Virus record (IMG/VR): IMGVR_UViG_3300042514_000078 | Span: 1 to 22,315 of that record | Length of the DNA stretch: 22,315 bases | From: a virus | Strand: one strand, 5' to 3' | Shown: piece by piece, positions 1 to 6,496 of the stretch | How positions within the stretch are numbered: position 1 is the stretch's first letter | Layout: every line of letters begins with the position of its first letter | Notes under the pieces: model-generated | Seen by the model: only the letters and a program-made list of their open reading frames with translations | What the model was told of the DNA's origin: nothing | Database searches by the model: none | Made by a program: the position numbers and the translations under genes

Positions 1-21
1 TATCTTAATCCTAGGTAAAAT

Positions 22-630
22 TTAATTTATACCGTAGTAGTAGTTATCCGTATCTTCTGCCACCCATCTGTCACTCTGGTTCTCTACACTAGGTAGTTCT
101 GTATCTACTTTGTATGATGTAGGGTGTAATGGGAAATCTTTAGTTACCCAGTTAGAGTCTTTCCAGTATATCCGGTTATTAGGCATACATAGTAGGTAGC
201 CATCTTCACTTACTAGTATATGTCCGGCTTTATAGTCACTTGGTTCATCACTGTATGGGTTATTGTACCAGTCCACTGTAAACAAGTAATTGGCCCATAC
301 TAAACTTTTGTCTTTTAAAATTACCTGGCATCTGTGCTCACTTAAGAAGTCATAGTGTACTACGCTTACATTTTCACTGAAGCAATCCCATAGTTGTTTG
401 AAGTGAAAGGGAATATCATTCTCACACTCCTTAGTATATATCTCACTTATGGGTACTCTGGATCTTACCATACCATAGTCAGTAATAACGTGAAAGGTTA
501 GTATTTTACCCGCTATACTTTGTATCCCGAATACATAGATGTTATCATATTCTGTGTCCTCTGTATTCTTAGTGAGATAAGCCCTTTTTATTAATGCTTT
601 GAAGTGAGGTATATTTGAATTTAGAACCAT
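22..630 (-). CDS. Conserved-looking hypothetical protein, the only leftward gene
   Basis: I do not recognise this protein of 202 residues. It is soluble, rich in Tyr, Asp and Trp, and has no signal peptide, membrane segment or obvious catalytic motif. The C-terminal third carries closely spaced aromatic residues (the stretches IYWKDSNW and DNYYYGIN). I chose the ATG at 630. A TTG at 648 would add six residues, but that segment (GIYLI) coincides with the AT-rich promoter-like sequence reading leftward, so the shorter form is more likely. It is the only gene on the minus strand and diverges from the rightward late operon, so it probably ends a leftward operon whose remainder lies outside the window. 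The reading frame is long and uninterrupted, which supports it being real; the function is unknown. Confidence 0.75.
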   Translation of the reverse strand: MVLNSNIPHFKALIKRAYLTKNTEDTEYDNIYVFGIQSIAGKILTFHVITDYGMVRSRVPISEIYTKECENDIPFHFKQLWDCFSENVSVVHYDFLSEHRCQVILKDKSLVWANYLFTVDWYNNPYSDEPSDYKAGHILVSEDGYLLCMPNNRIYWKDSNWVTKDFPLHPTSYKVDTELPSVENQSDRWVAEDTDNYYYGIN

Positions 631-719
631 GATCAAATATATACCCAATTATTTTAGTATGTATATTTGTTAATAATTTGTTAGTGGTGGTAAATATATA
701 AAGTGTAAACTTGTATATT
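631..719. promoter_or_regulatory. Divergent intergenic region with candidate promoters both ways
   Basis: This very AT-rich 89-nt gap separates the leftward gene (ATG at 630) from the rightward operon (ATG at 720). It contains a match to the Bacteroidota -7 element TAnnTTTG facing left (TATATTTG at 641-634) and one facing right (TATATTTG at 662-669). I could not find a convincing TTG/TTTG -33 element at the usual distance for either. The rightward gene start is immediately preceded by TTGTATATT. The arrangement fits a divergent control region, but individual promoters are only weakly supported. Confidence 0.4.
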
Positions 720-836
720 ATGCCAGAGAATGAAGAAGTTAGCAGGCCGGTCACTTGTATTAGGTGTGGTAAACCAATGGAACCTGATGAGCCTTGTGAT
801 TGCAATGAGCTGGTGTATGTGTACTGGGAAATGTAA
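720..836 (+). CDS. Cys-rich microprotein (38 aa), possible zinc knuckle
   Basis: A short open frame of 38 codons begins at the ATG at 720 and ends at TAA 834-836. The product has a CIRC pair at residues 13-16, followed by CGKPMEP-like sequence and a second pair CDC at residues 26-28. The spacing CxxC-x9-CxC is that of a small zinc-binding knuckle. It is acidic at the N-terminus and ends in YVYWEM. It is the first gene of the rightward operon, 11 nt ahead of the next start. Small size means that chance cannot be excluded, but the paired cysteines and position support a real gene. A regulatory or protein-binding role is possible; nothing in the sequence settles it. Confidence 0.5.
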   Translation: MPENEEVSRPVTCIRCGKPMEPDEPCDCNELVYVYWEM

Positions 837-847
837 ATTATAAACCA

Positions 848-1084
848 ATGGATGAAAATAAAGAGCTTACACCTGAAGAGGTAAAAGAGCGCAAAGAAAA
901 GTTAGTTCAGTATTATACTGAACAAGTAGAATTCTTAACTGTACAGTTAGAGTATGAGACGTTAGTTACACAGATTGAGGAACAGAGAGCTAAGCGCTTG
1001 CAGTTCCAAGTTATGGTGGCTAATATGTTGGCCCCGGATGAAGAGGAGGAAGAGGAAAAGCCAAGAACACTTAAGAGGTCATGA
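848..1084 (+). CDS. Small acidic coiled-coil protein
   Basis: This 78-residue protein is almost entirely helical in character. Residues 1-50 form a charged heptad-like stretch (KEKLVQYYTEQVEFLTVQLEYETL), a likely coiled coil for dimerisation, followed by a run of glutamates (residues 65-70) and a basic tail (TLKRS). No catalytic motif is seen. Its TGA stop shares bases with the ATG of the next gene (ATGA at 1081-1084), so the two are probably translationally coupled. It sits at the head of the packaging gene cluster. I cannot assign a function; a small structural or adaptor role is a guess. Confidence 0.75.
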   Translation: MDENKELTPEEVKERKEKLVQYYTEQVEFLTVQLEYETLVTQIEEQRAKRLQFQVMVANMLAPDEEEEEEKPRTLKRS

Positions 1085-1449
1085 TCGTAAATCAAGTTAG
1101 TAAGAAAGTTAAGATGGATAAGAGTGATATTGTAAAGTATCAACTCCTCACCCATTGTTATCTTGAGAGGATTAACGTTAGTAACGCTGATCTTGATTGT
1201 CTTACTATGCTTGCATTTAATGGGGAGATTGAGCTTACCGAGTTTTGTAATTATGTATCAGATGAGGGGATCTTCAAGACCCCTCAATCTGTTAGGAATG
1301 CAGTTATTAAGTTTGAACGCAAAGGCATGATTGAAAAGAATGGTAAGGGAAGGAAGATGATTAAGTTGGCACCCGTCCTTAATGTGCAAGCCACTGGTAA
1401 TGTTTTATTAGATTATAAATTTGTAAGTATTGAACCCCAAGAAGTATAA
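1081..1449 (+). CDS. Winged-helix-like small protein
   Basis: The 122-residue product has the order of helices expected of a winged helix. A helical N-terminal region (LLTHCYLERINVSNADLDCLTMLAF) is followed by a candidate recognition helix in TPQSVRNAVIKFERKGMIEKNGKGRK, the pattern 'xxSVRNxxxxLExKGxIxKxGxGR' seen in MarR-like and replication-initiator wings. The C-terminal end is a beta-like segment (VLLDYKFVSIEPQEV). The ATG at 1081 overlaps the previous stop; an internal ATG at 1114 is an alternative start. The gene overlaps the next one by 20 nt. A DNA-binding role in control of late genes or in packaging is plausible. It rests only on this visual pattern. Confidence 0.6.
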   Translation: MIVNQVSKKVKMDKSDIVKYQLLTHCYLERINVSNADLDCLTMLAFNGEIELTEFCNYVSDEGIFKTPQSVRNAVIKFERKGMIEKNGKGRKMIKLAPVLNVQATGNVLLDYKFVSIEPQEV

Positions 1450-1813
1450 AGATATCTTAAAGCAAACGTCTATAGAATTAGAGATGGAACAGAAAGTAGT
1501 TAAAGCTGTTACTGACTTTTACTGGGACAAAGCTAGGAAGTCTTTATCTTCTCTAGAGGATCCGCACGTACTTATAGATGGCCTTGGTACTTTTAATATT
1601 AAATGGGATATTCTACAAACTAGTATCCGGAGATATTCTGAGTACTTAGCAAATAGAGAGAACTTAGTTTTTTCAAGATATCATGTGTACAAGGGTACAG
1701 TAGATAAGCTAGAGAAAATGCAAGCACTAGAAATCAAAATGAAAGAAGAATATGAGAAAAAGAAAGATCATAGAAAAAATAAAAAACAACAAACTGACAA
1801 CACTCTGGAATAA
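1430..1813 (+). CDS. HU/IHF-like DNA-binding protein candidate
   Basis: This protein of 127 residues begins with a helix (YKDILKQTSIELEMEQKVV) and a second helix (VTDFYWDKARKSLSSLEDP), then reaches VLIDGLGTFNIK at residues 47-58. The GLGTF motif at 51-55 sits where HU/IHF proteins have GFGTF, just before the DNA-clasping arm. HU-like proteins occur near packaging genes in Bacteroidota phages. The C-terminal half diverges into a highly basic, coiled-coil-like tail (EKKKDHRKNKKQQ). The start is the TTG at 1430: a stop (TAA, 1424-1426) lies just upstream in frame, and the first ATG (1484) would delete the first helix. It overlaps its neighbours by 20 nt and 62 nt. It may bend or condense DNA during packaging or replication; an unrelated helical protein remains possible. 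Confidence 0.55.
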   Translation: MNPKKYKDILKQTSIELEMEQKVVKAVTDFYWDKARKSLSSLEDPHVLIDGLGTFNIKWDILQTSIRRYSEYLANRENLVFSRYHVYKGTVDKLEKMQALEIKMKEEYEKKKDHRKNKKQQTDNTLE

Positions 1814-2087
1814 TAAGTCTTTAATCCTAGAAGGAATTAAGAACTATTTATTTACTACAGACACTATTGAGCAGATCGCATTAGAGCGCAACACTATATG
1901 TATGGCTTGCCCTAATTATGATGTTACCGGAGCTAGTTGTTTGGCACCAGGTTCACAACCATGTTGCTCTAACTGTGGGTGCTCGTTAAAATTTAAGACT
2001 AGGAGTTTATCTTCTGAGTGTCCTGTAAAAAAATGGCCGGCATTACTTACTCAAGAAGAGGAGGATGATTTATTATCTAAGTTATGA
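1752..2087 (+). CDS. Zinc-ribbon protein with eight cysteines
   Basis: The 111-residue product has a basic helical N-terminus (residues 1-45) and then a cysteine-rich domain: CMAC (50-53), C63, CC (71-72), C75, C77 and C90. The pattern CxxC ... CCxNCGC ... ECPxKKW resembles zinc ribbons found in phage packaging clusters. The cysteines could hold two zinc ions, one of them in CSNCGC. The start at 1752 is preceded by a purine-rich GAAAGAAGAA sequence and lies 62 nt inside the previous gene; no later ATG keeps the N-terminal helix. Its TGA overlaps the ATG of the nuclease gene (ATGA at 2084-2087), suggesting the two proteins are made together. A DNA- or protein-binding partner of the nuclease or terminase is likely but unproven. 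Confidence 0.75.
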   Translation: MRKRKIIEKIKNNKLTTLWNNKSLILEGIKNYLFTTDTIEQIALERNTICMACPNYDVTGASCLAPGSQPCCSNCGCSLKFKTRSLSSECPVKKWPALLTQEEEDDLLSKL

Positions 2088-2899
2088 GCGTAATATTTAA
2101 ATCACAAAACCACAAGTATGAATCTGTTGATTCATCTGAAGTAATAGAGTGGACATCTGTCACCTCTTTTATATCTAAGTATAAGAAACCTTTTGATGCT
2201 CAGACTGTAGCAGAGAAATCATCTAAGTCTAAGAAGTCTAAGTGGTATGGTATGTCTGTACAAGATATCTTGCAAGCTTGGGAGAATGAATCTACTAGAG
2301 CTATTGATCAAGGTAACTGGTATCACAATCAGCGTGAAGCTGATCTACTTCAATTGAATACTATTGAAAGACATGGTTGTATTCTTCCTATCATTAGACC
2401 CCTTATTACGGATGATATTAAATATGCTCCACCACAGAAGTTGCAAGAGGGTATGTATCCTGAGCATTTTGTATACTTAAAGTCTGCGGGTATATGTGGT
2501 CAATCAGATCTTGTAGAGGTGGCAAAAGGAGAGGTGAATATTACAGACTACAAAACCAATAAAGAAATTAAGAAGGAATCATATGTAAATTGGGAGGGTG
2601 TATCACAGAAAATGTTATCACCAGTATCTCATCTGGATGACTGTAACTTTTGGCATTATGCACTACAGTTGTCCACTTATATGTATATTATATTAAAGCA
2701 TAACCCTAAACTTAAGCCGGGAAAGATTACTATTCACCACGTATTGTTCTATACAGATGGTACAGATAAGTTTGGAAATCCTATTACTAAGCTAGATGAC
2801 CAAGGAGAACCTTTAGTTAAAAAGATTGTGCCTTATGATCTACCTTATCTTAAAGCTGAGGTTATTAACTTAATTAAACATAAGCAAGATGCTAATTAA
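2084..2899 (+). CDS. PD-(D/E)XK family nuclease
   Basis: This protein of 271 residues carries the core of a RecB/Cas4-like PD-(D/E)XK nuclease. PEHFVYL (126-132) and GQSDLVE (139-145) supply the first acidic residues including Asp142. ITDYKTN (153-159) supplies the Asp155-x-Lys157 pair. QLSTY (195-199) is the QxxxY motif of the RecB group. There are no four cysteines of the Fe-S type that Cas4 and AddB have. It would cut DNA with a divalent metal, in the host cytoplasm. It lies between the zinc-ribbon gene and two small genes leading into terL, overlapping both sides by 4 and 11 nt. That placement suggests a role in processing replicated DNA for packaging or recombination; which of these cannot be told from sequence. 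Confidence 0.85.
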   Translation: MSVIFKSQNHKYESVDSSEVIEWTSVTSFISKYKKPFDAQTVAEKSSKSKKSKWYGMSVQDILQAWENESTRAIDQGNWYHNQREADLLQLNTIERHGCILPIIRPLITDDIKYAPPQKLQEGMYPEHFVYLKSAGICGQSDLVEVAKGEVNITDYKTNKEIKKESYVNWEGVSQKMLSPVSHLDDCNFWHYALQLSTYMYIILKHNPKLKPGKITIHHVLFYTDGTDKFGNPITKLDDQGEPLVKKIVPYDLPYLKAEVINLIKHKQDAN

Positions 2900-3404
2900 A
2901 CTATTTGATATAGTAAACAACAAAGTAGTACCTACGGAACACTGTTATACAATATCGTCTTTGAATGATATAATGACTGAGTATCCGGATGATTATTTAA
3001 AAGTATACACTTACTTGTTCTATATGACTTGTCCTAATCCTGATCTTAACCCTTTCTTTAATGTTCCTGAACATGAGAAAGAAGAGATCATTATGTCAGA
3101 GATTGATATGGATATTTCTACTGAAGATAATTTGATTATCCGGGGTATGAGCACGTGTAAGAAATTATATGAGACTCCTACGTATAGGACGTATGTAGGT
3201 ATTAAGTCTATGCTGGATAGATTGGCCCATTATATGGAGACTACAGAGATCCAGCATGGTAGAGATGGTAACATCACTGCATTAGTAAACGCTGCTGCTA
3301 AGTTTGAGCAGATTAGGCAATCTTTTAAAGGGGCTTATAAAGATTTAGCTGAAGAACAACAAAGCCAAGTAAGAGGAAATATAGGATTAGCTTATGACCA
3401 ATAA
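2889..3404 (+). CDS. Unknown protein of packaging cluster; small terminase candidate
   Basis: I do not recognise this 171-residue protein. The N-terminal half is mixed (an MLIKLFDIVNNKVVPTEHCY beta-like opening, then helices). The C-terminal half is strongly helical: CKKLYETPTYRTYVGIKSML, then HGRDGNITALVNAAAKFEQI and QSFKGAYKDLAEEQQ. A helical oligomerising C-terminus and a position two genes upstream of terL fit a small terminase subunit, which is otherwise not apparent in the window. There is no clear helix-turn-helix, however. It overlaps the preceding nuclease gene by 11 nt and the following gene by 11 nt, so it is part of the same coupled operon. The assignment to packaging is from context only. 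Confidence 0.7.
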   Translation: MLIKLFDIVNNKVVPTEHCYTISSLNDIMTEYPDDYLKVYTYLFYMTCPNPDLNPFFNVPEHEKEEIIMSEIDMDISTEDNLIIRGMSTCKKLYETPTYRTYVGIKSMLDRLAHYMETTEIQHGRDGNITALVNAAAKFEQIRQSFKGAYKDLAEEQQSQVRGNIGLAYDQ

Positions 3405-3615
3405 TACGGAACAAAATTTATATGGATGGTTATTTACATATAACCCCCATACAAAACTATGGAGTGCTTTTAAATCTGAGGATAAAGAAGCATATTTTAA
3501 TAATACTAAAGAATGTAAGTCTAGGATTTCATCTAAAACAATTGATACATTACTTTATATGATTATTAAATATAACGGACATGTTGAAGAGCCTGAAGAT
3601 CTAGTAAATGAGTGA
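3394..3615 (+). CDS. Small hypothetical protein upstream of terL
   Basis: The product has 73 residues and no motif I can name. It opens with a hydrophobic-aromatic segment (LYGWLFTYNPHTKLWSAF) and continues into a helical, lysine-rich region ending in acidic residues (VEEPEDLVNE). The sequence style (WLFxYNPxTxxWxAF) resembles small accessory proteins that sit beside terminase genes in Bacteroidota phages, but I cannot assign a role. The ATG lies 11 nt inside the preceding gene, and its TGA overlaps the terL start by 8 nt (ATGAGTGA at 3608-3615). Such a tight fit argues that it is translated and coupled to terL. Confidence 0.65.
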   Translation: MTNNTEQNLYGWLFTYNPHTKLWSAFKSEDKEAYFNNTKECKSRISSKTIDTLLYMIIKYNGHVEEPEDLVNE

Positions 3616-5800
3616 AATTATAGAGATACCAACCTGGGATAATGGTGCATGGACTATTAGTACATTTTCTTCTAAAGAGGAATGGAGAGAGTATGTACTT
3701 ACATTATTTAAAGAACCAGGTCAGTATAACTTTAATGAAACAGCTTTATTGTTTAATAAAGAAGCCACTGTATTTAATAAGTTAGGCTTTTACACTGTAG
3801 CACCCTTTAAATCAAAGGATTACATTTATTACTGGGATGACCAAAAGAAGAAATGTAGGAATGGGGTATTGTATAAGGATGGCAAGAACGTATGGTATCT
3901 AACTAGAGACTATTATATGTGGCTTAACTTCCTACCTATTTATGATAAGGAAGAGAAGAAGTTTGGATTTGCTAAAGTCCGGGATGCACAGTATCACATG
4001 GCATTGTATGAAGTACTAGCTGAATTGTATTACAAACATGTAGCAATCTTGAAGAAACGTCAGATTGCATCATCATACTTTCATGCTGGTAAGTTAATTA
4101 ATTCATTATGGTTTGAAGAGGGTGTTACTCTTAAAATGGGTGCTTCTCTGAAAGACTATATAAATGATAAAGGTACATGGAAGTTCTTAGATGAGTATGC
4201 ATCTTTCTTAAATGAACATACAGCCTGGTATAGACCTATGAATCCGGATAAGGTTATGCTGTGGCAGCAAAAGATTGAAGTAAGAAAAGGGAATAAGAAA
4301 ACTGAAGTAGGATTAAAAGGTACTATACAAGGTATGTCATTTGAGAAATCTGCAACAGCCGGTGTGGGTGGTCCTTGTCAGTACTTCTTTCATGAGGAAG
4401 CAGGTATTGCTCCTAAGATGGGGGAAACATATGAGTACCTGCGGCCAGCATTACAGTCTGGTATGGTGACTACAGGTGTATTTATTGCAGCAGGATCTGT
4501 GGGTGATTTGGATCAGTGTGAACCATTGAAGAATCTTATCATGAATCCTGAAGCTAATGACATCTTTGCAGTAGAAACTAATCTATTAGACGGTAAAGGA
4601 ACCATTGGTACAGCTGGATTATTTATTCCAGAACAATGGTCTATGATGCCATTTGTAGATAAGTATGGTAACTCATTAGTAGAAGAAGCTTTAGAAGCTA
4701 TTAAAGAAGAGAGAATAAAGTGGAAGAAAGAGATTGAGCCTGATAAGTATCAGTTGCGTATTTCTCAGAAACCTACAAATATTGAAGAGGCATTTGCATT
4801 TAGACGGGAGTCTGTGTTTGCAGTGCACTTACTTGCTGCTCAGTTGAGAAGAATTGAAGACAAAGAATATCCTTATGAATTATTAGAATTATACAGGGAT
4901 GAACATAACAACTTAACCGTAAAAGACTCTAAAAAATTACCTATCAATGAGTTCCCTATTTCTAAAAAGACGGAGGATAAAAGTGGCTGTCTGGTCGTGT
5001 GGGAGAGACCTAAAAAAGATCCCACATTTGGAATGTATTATGCAAGTATTGACCCGGTTTCTGAAGGTAAGACTACTACCTCTGATTCTCTTTGTTCTAT
5101 TTTTGTTTATAAAGCCCCTGTTGAAGTATCTAGAGAAGAGAATGGAGAGCAGAAAACGCATATAGAACAGGATAAAATTGTAGCAGCCTGGTGTGGGCGT
5201 TTTGATGATATCAAAAAAACACATGAAAGATTAGAGCTAATTATAGAATGGTATAATGCTTGGACACTAGTGGAGAATAACGTATCTTTATTTATTCAAT
5301 ATATGATCTCCCAGAGAAAGCAAAGATATCTTGTAACTAAAGATCAGATCTTATTTTTAAAAGATATTGGTAGTAATGCCAGTGTATATCAGCAGTATGG
5401 TTGGAGAAACACGGGTACATTATTTAAGGCACACCTTATCTCTTATGCTATTGAGTTCCTTAGAGAAGAGATAGACCATGATTATAAGACAGATGGCTCA
5501 GTTGTAAAGACAACATATGGTGTATCTAGAATACCGGATCCTATGCTAATCAAGGAGATGCTGGCATATAGAGAAGGATTAAACGTGGATAGACTTGTAG
5601 CATTTACAGCTCTAGTAGCCTTTGCAAAAATCCAACAATCAAACCGTGGATATTTAAAACGTAGAGAACTAAACCCTGAAAGTTTGGATAAGTCAAAAGA
5701 TTTATATAAATTAAAAGTAGGGGCTTTTAGGCATATTGGGAAAAGCGGGTCTTCTAGCGGTATGCAAAGGCCAAAACAGGCATTTAAAAATTTAAGATAA
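3608..5800 (+). CDS. terL: Terminase large subunit
   Basis: The packaging motor protein: an ATPase that threads DNA into the prohead through the portal and a nuclease that cuts the concatemer. It has 730 residues, long for the family. The ATPase half shows a degenerate Walker A region at about 149-157 (KKRQIASSY, the 'classic' GKT replaced) and a clear Walker B with catalytic glutamate at 257-266 (CQYFFHEEAG). The RNase H-like nuclease half shows SIDPVSEG (Asp482), TLVENN (Glu556) and a late acidic residue in IPDPMLIKE (Asp644), the expected three metal-binding positions. The region before residue 140 is an N-terminal extension rich in Trp and Tyr. It overlaps the previous gene by 8 nt, and its TAA shares a base with the next ATG. 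The length and motif style match large terminases of crAss-like and related Bacteroidota phages. Confidence 0.93.
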   Translation: MSEIIEIPTWDNGAWTISTFSSKEEWREYVLTLFKEPGQYNFNETALLFNKEATVFNKLGFYTVAPFKSKDYIYYWDDQKKKCRNGVLYKDGKNVWYLTRDYYMWLNFLPIYDKEEKKFGFAKVRDAQYHMALYEVLAELYYKHVAILKKRQIASSYFHAGKLINSLWFEEGVTLKMGASLKDYINDKGTWKFLDEYASFLNEHTAWYRPMNPDKVMLWQQKIEVRKGNKKTEVGLKGTIQGMSFEKSATAGVGGPCQYFFHEEAGIAPKMGETYEYLRPALQSGMVTTGVFIAAGSVGDLDQCEPLKNLIMNPEANDIFAVETNLLDGKGTIGTAGLFIPEQWSMMPFVDKYGNSLVEEALEAIKEERIKWKKEIEPDKYQLRISQKPTNIEEAFAFRRESVFAVHLLAAQLRRIEDKEYPYELLELYRDEHNNLTVKDSKKLPINEFPISKKTEDKSGCLVVWERPKKDPTFGMYYASIDPVSEGKTTTSDSLCSIFVYKAPVEVSREENGEQKTHIEQDKIVAAWCGRFDDIKKTHERLELIIEWYNAWTLVENNVSLFIQYMISQRKQRYLVTKDQILFLKDIGSNASVYQQYGWRNTGTLFKAHLISYAIEFLREEIDHDYKTDGSVVKTTYGVSRIPDPMLIKEMLAYREGLNVDRLVAFTALVAFAKIQQSNRGYLKRRELNPESLDKSKDLYKLKVGAFRHIGKSGSSSGMQRPKQAFKNLR

Positions 5801-5961
5801 TGAACTGGTACATAAGTACTACAGCAATGGAAAATATTACAGTTAATGTAACTTACGTTAGCTATTATTCTGATGAAGATGATGATACCATTGAGATGAG
5901 TTTAGATGAATTAATAGAACAACCTAATACAACAATTACAGACTATGGCTTATCTTTATAG
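5800..5961 (+). CDS. Small acidic protein (53 aa), possibly truncated at its 3' end
   Basis: An ATG at 5800 overlaps the terL stop (TAATG) and opens a frame of 53 codons ending in TAG at 5959-5961. The product starts MNWYISTTAMENITVNVTYV, continues with an acidic patch (SDEDDDTIEMSLDELIEQ), and ends DYGLSL. It is the only confident gene in the window that stops with TAG. Its last 17 nt are shared with the start of the GIY-YIG endonuclease gene. Direct coupling to terL suggests a packaging-related accessory gene. The endonuclease insertion may have replaced its original 3' end. The function is unknown. Confidence 0.55.
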   Translation: MNWYISTTAMENITVNVTYVSYYSDEDDDTIEMSLDELIEQPNTTITDYGLSL

Positions 5962-6487
5962 ACATATTAGATTAGATAAAAATGAGCCTTTTTATATAGG
6001 AATAGGTAGTGATGCTCAATATAAAAGAGCTAACTCTATTAATCCTAGAACTAAACATTGGAAAAATATTATTTCTAAAACAGCTTATAGAATAGACATT
6101 GTATTTGATGATTTAACTTGGGAAGAAGCTTGTGAAAAAGAAAGAGAATTTATTTCTATGTACAAAAGAAAATGTGATGGTGGAATTTTATGTAATTTAA
6201 CCCTTGGTGGTGAAGGTGCATATGGTAGAATTTTATCAGAAGAAAGTAAAAATAAAATTTCTAAAAAAGTATCTGGTATAAATCACGGGATGTATGGAAA
6301 ATCTCATACTGAAGCTGCAAAAAATAAAATTGTAGAAGCTGCATCAAAAAGTGTAATTAATACAGAAACTAATGAGATATTTACATCTATAAAAAATGCT
6401 GCTATCAGTATAAACATAAGACCTAATACATTAACACGAAAACTTTCCGGTATTAGACATAATGATACAGTTTTTAAATTAATTTAA
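5945..6487 (+). CDS. GIY-YIG homing endonuclease, free-standing
   Basis: This 180-residue protein has the standard GIY-YIG layout. YLY is at residues 3-5 and FYIGIG at 16-21, the GIY...YIG pair. An arginine-containing helix follows (KRANS, near 29), and a helix with the metal-binding glutamate is in EKEREFI (64-70). After the catalytic domain come a NUMOD3-like segment (GMYGKSHTEAAKNK, about 115-128) and a NUMOD1-like helix-turn-helix (SVINTETNEIF through TLTRKLSG, about 136-169), which bind the target DNA. It nicks or cuts an intron-less allele of its neighbourhood and is copied by repair. It lies between terL and the portal gene, with no sign that it sits inside an intron. It starts 17 nt inside the small upstream gene. 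AT-rich codon use distinguishes it from its neighbours, as expected for a mobile gene. Confidence 0.9.
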   Translation: MAYLYRHIRLDKNEPFYIGIGSDAQYKRANSINPRTKHWKNIISKTAYRIDIVFDDLTWEEACEKEREFISMYKRKCDGGILCNLTLGGEGAYGRILSEESKNKISKKVSGINHGMYGKSHTEAAKNKIVEAASKSVINTETNEIFTSIKNAAISINIRPNTLTRKLSGIRHNDTVFKLI

Positions 6488-6496
6488 AAAAAGAAA

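Noticed and set aside
569-805. Open frame on the minus strand across the divergent region
   Set aside because: It runs through the gap and the start of the operon, antisense to the microprotein, and encodes a low-complexity Thr/Ile/Leu-rich product. It also overlaps the leftward gene in another frame, so it looks like a shadow.
4937-5224. Antisense and alternate-frame open frames within terL
   Set aside because: Both the minus-strand frame and the +frame at 4947-5165 lie inside the well-supported terminase gene, have atypical composition and no motif; they are shadows.
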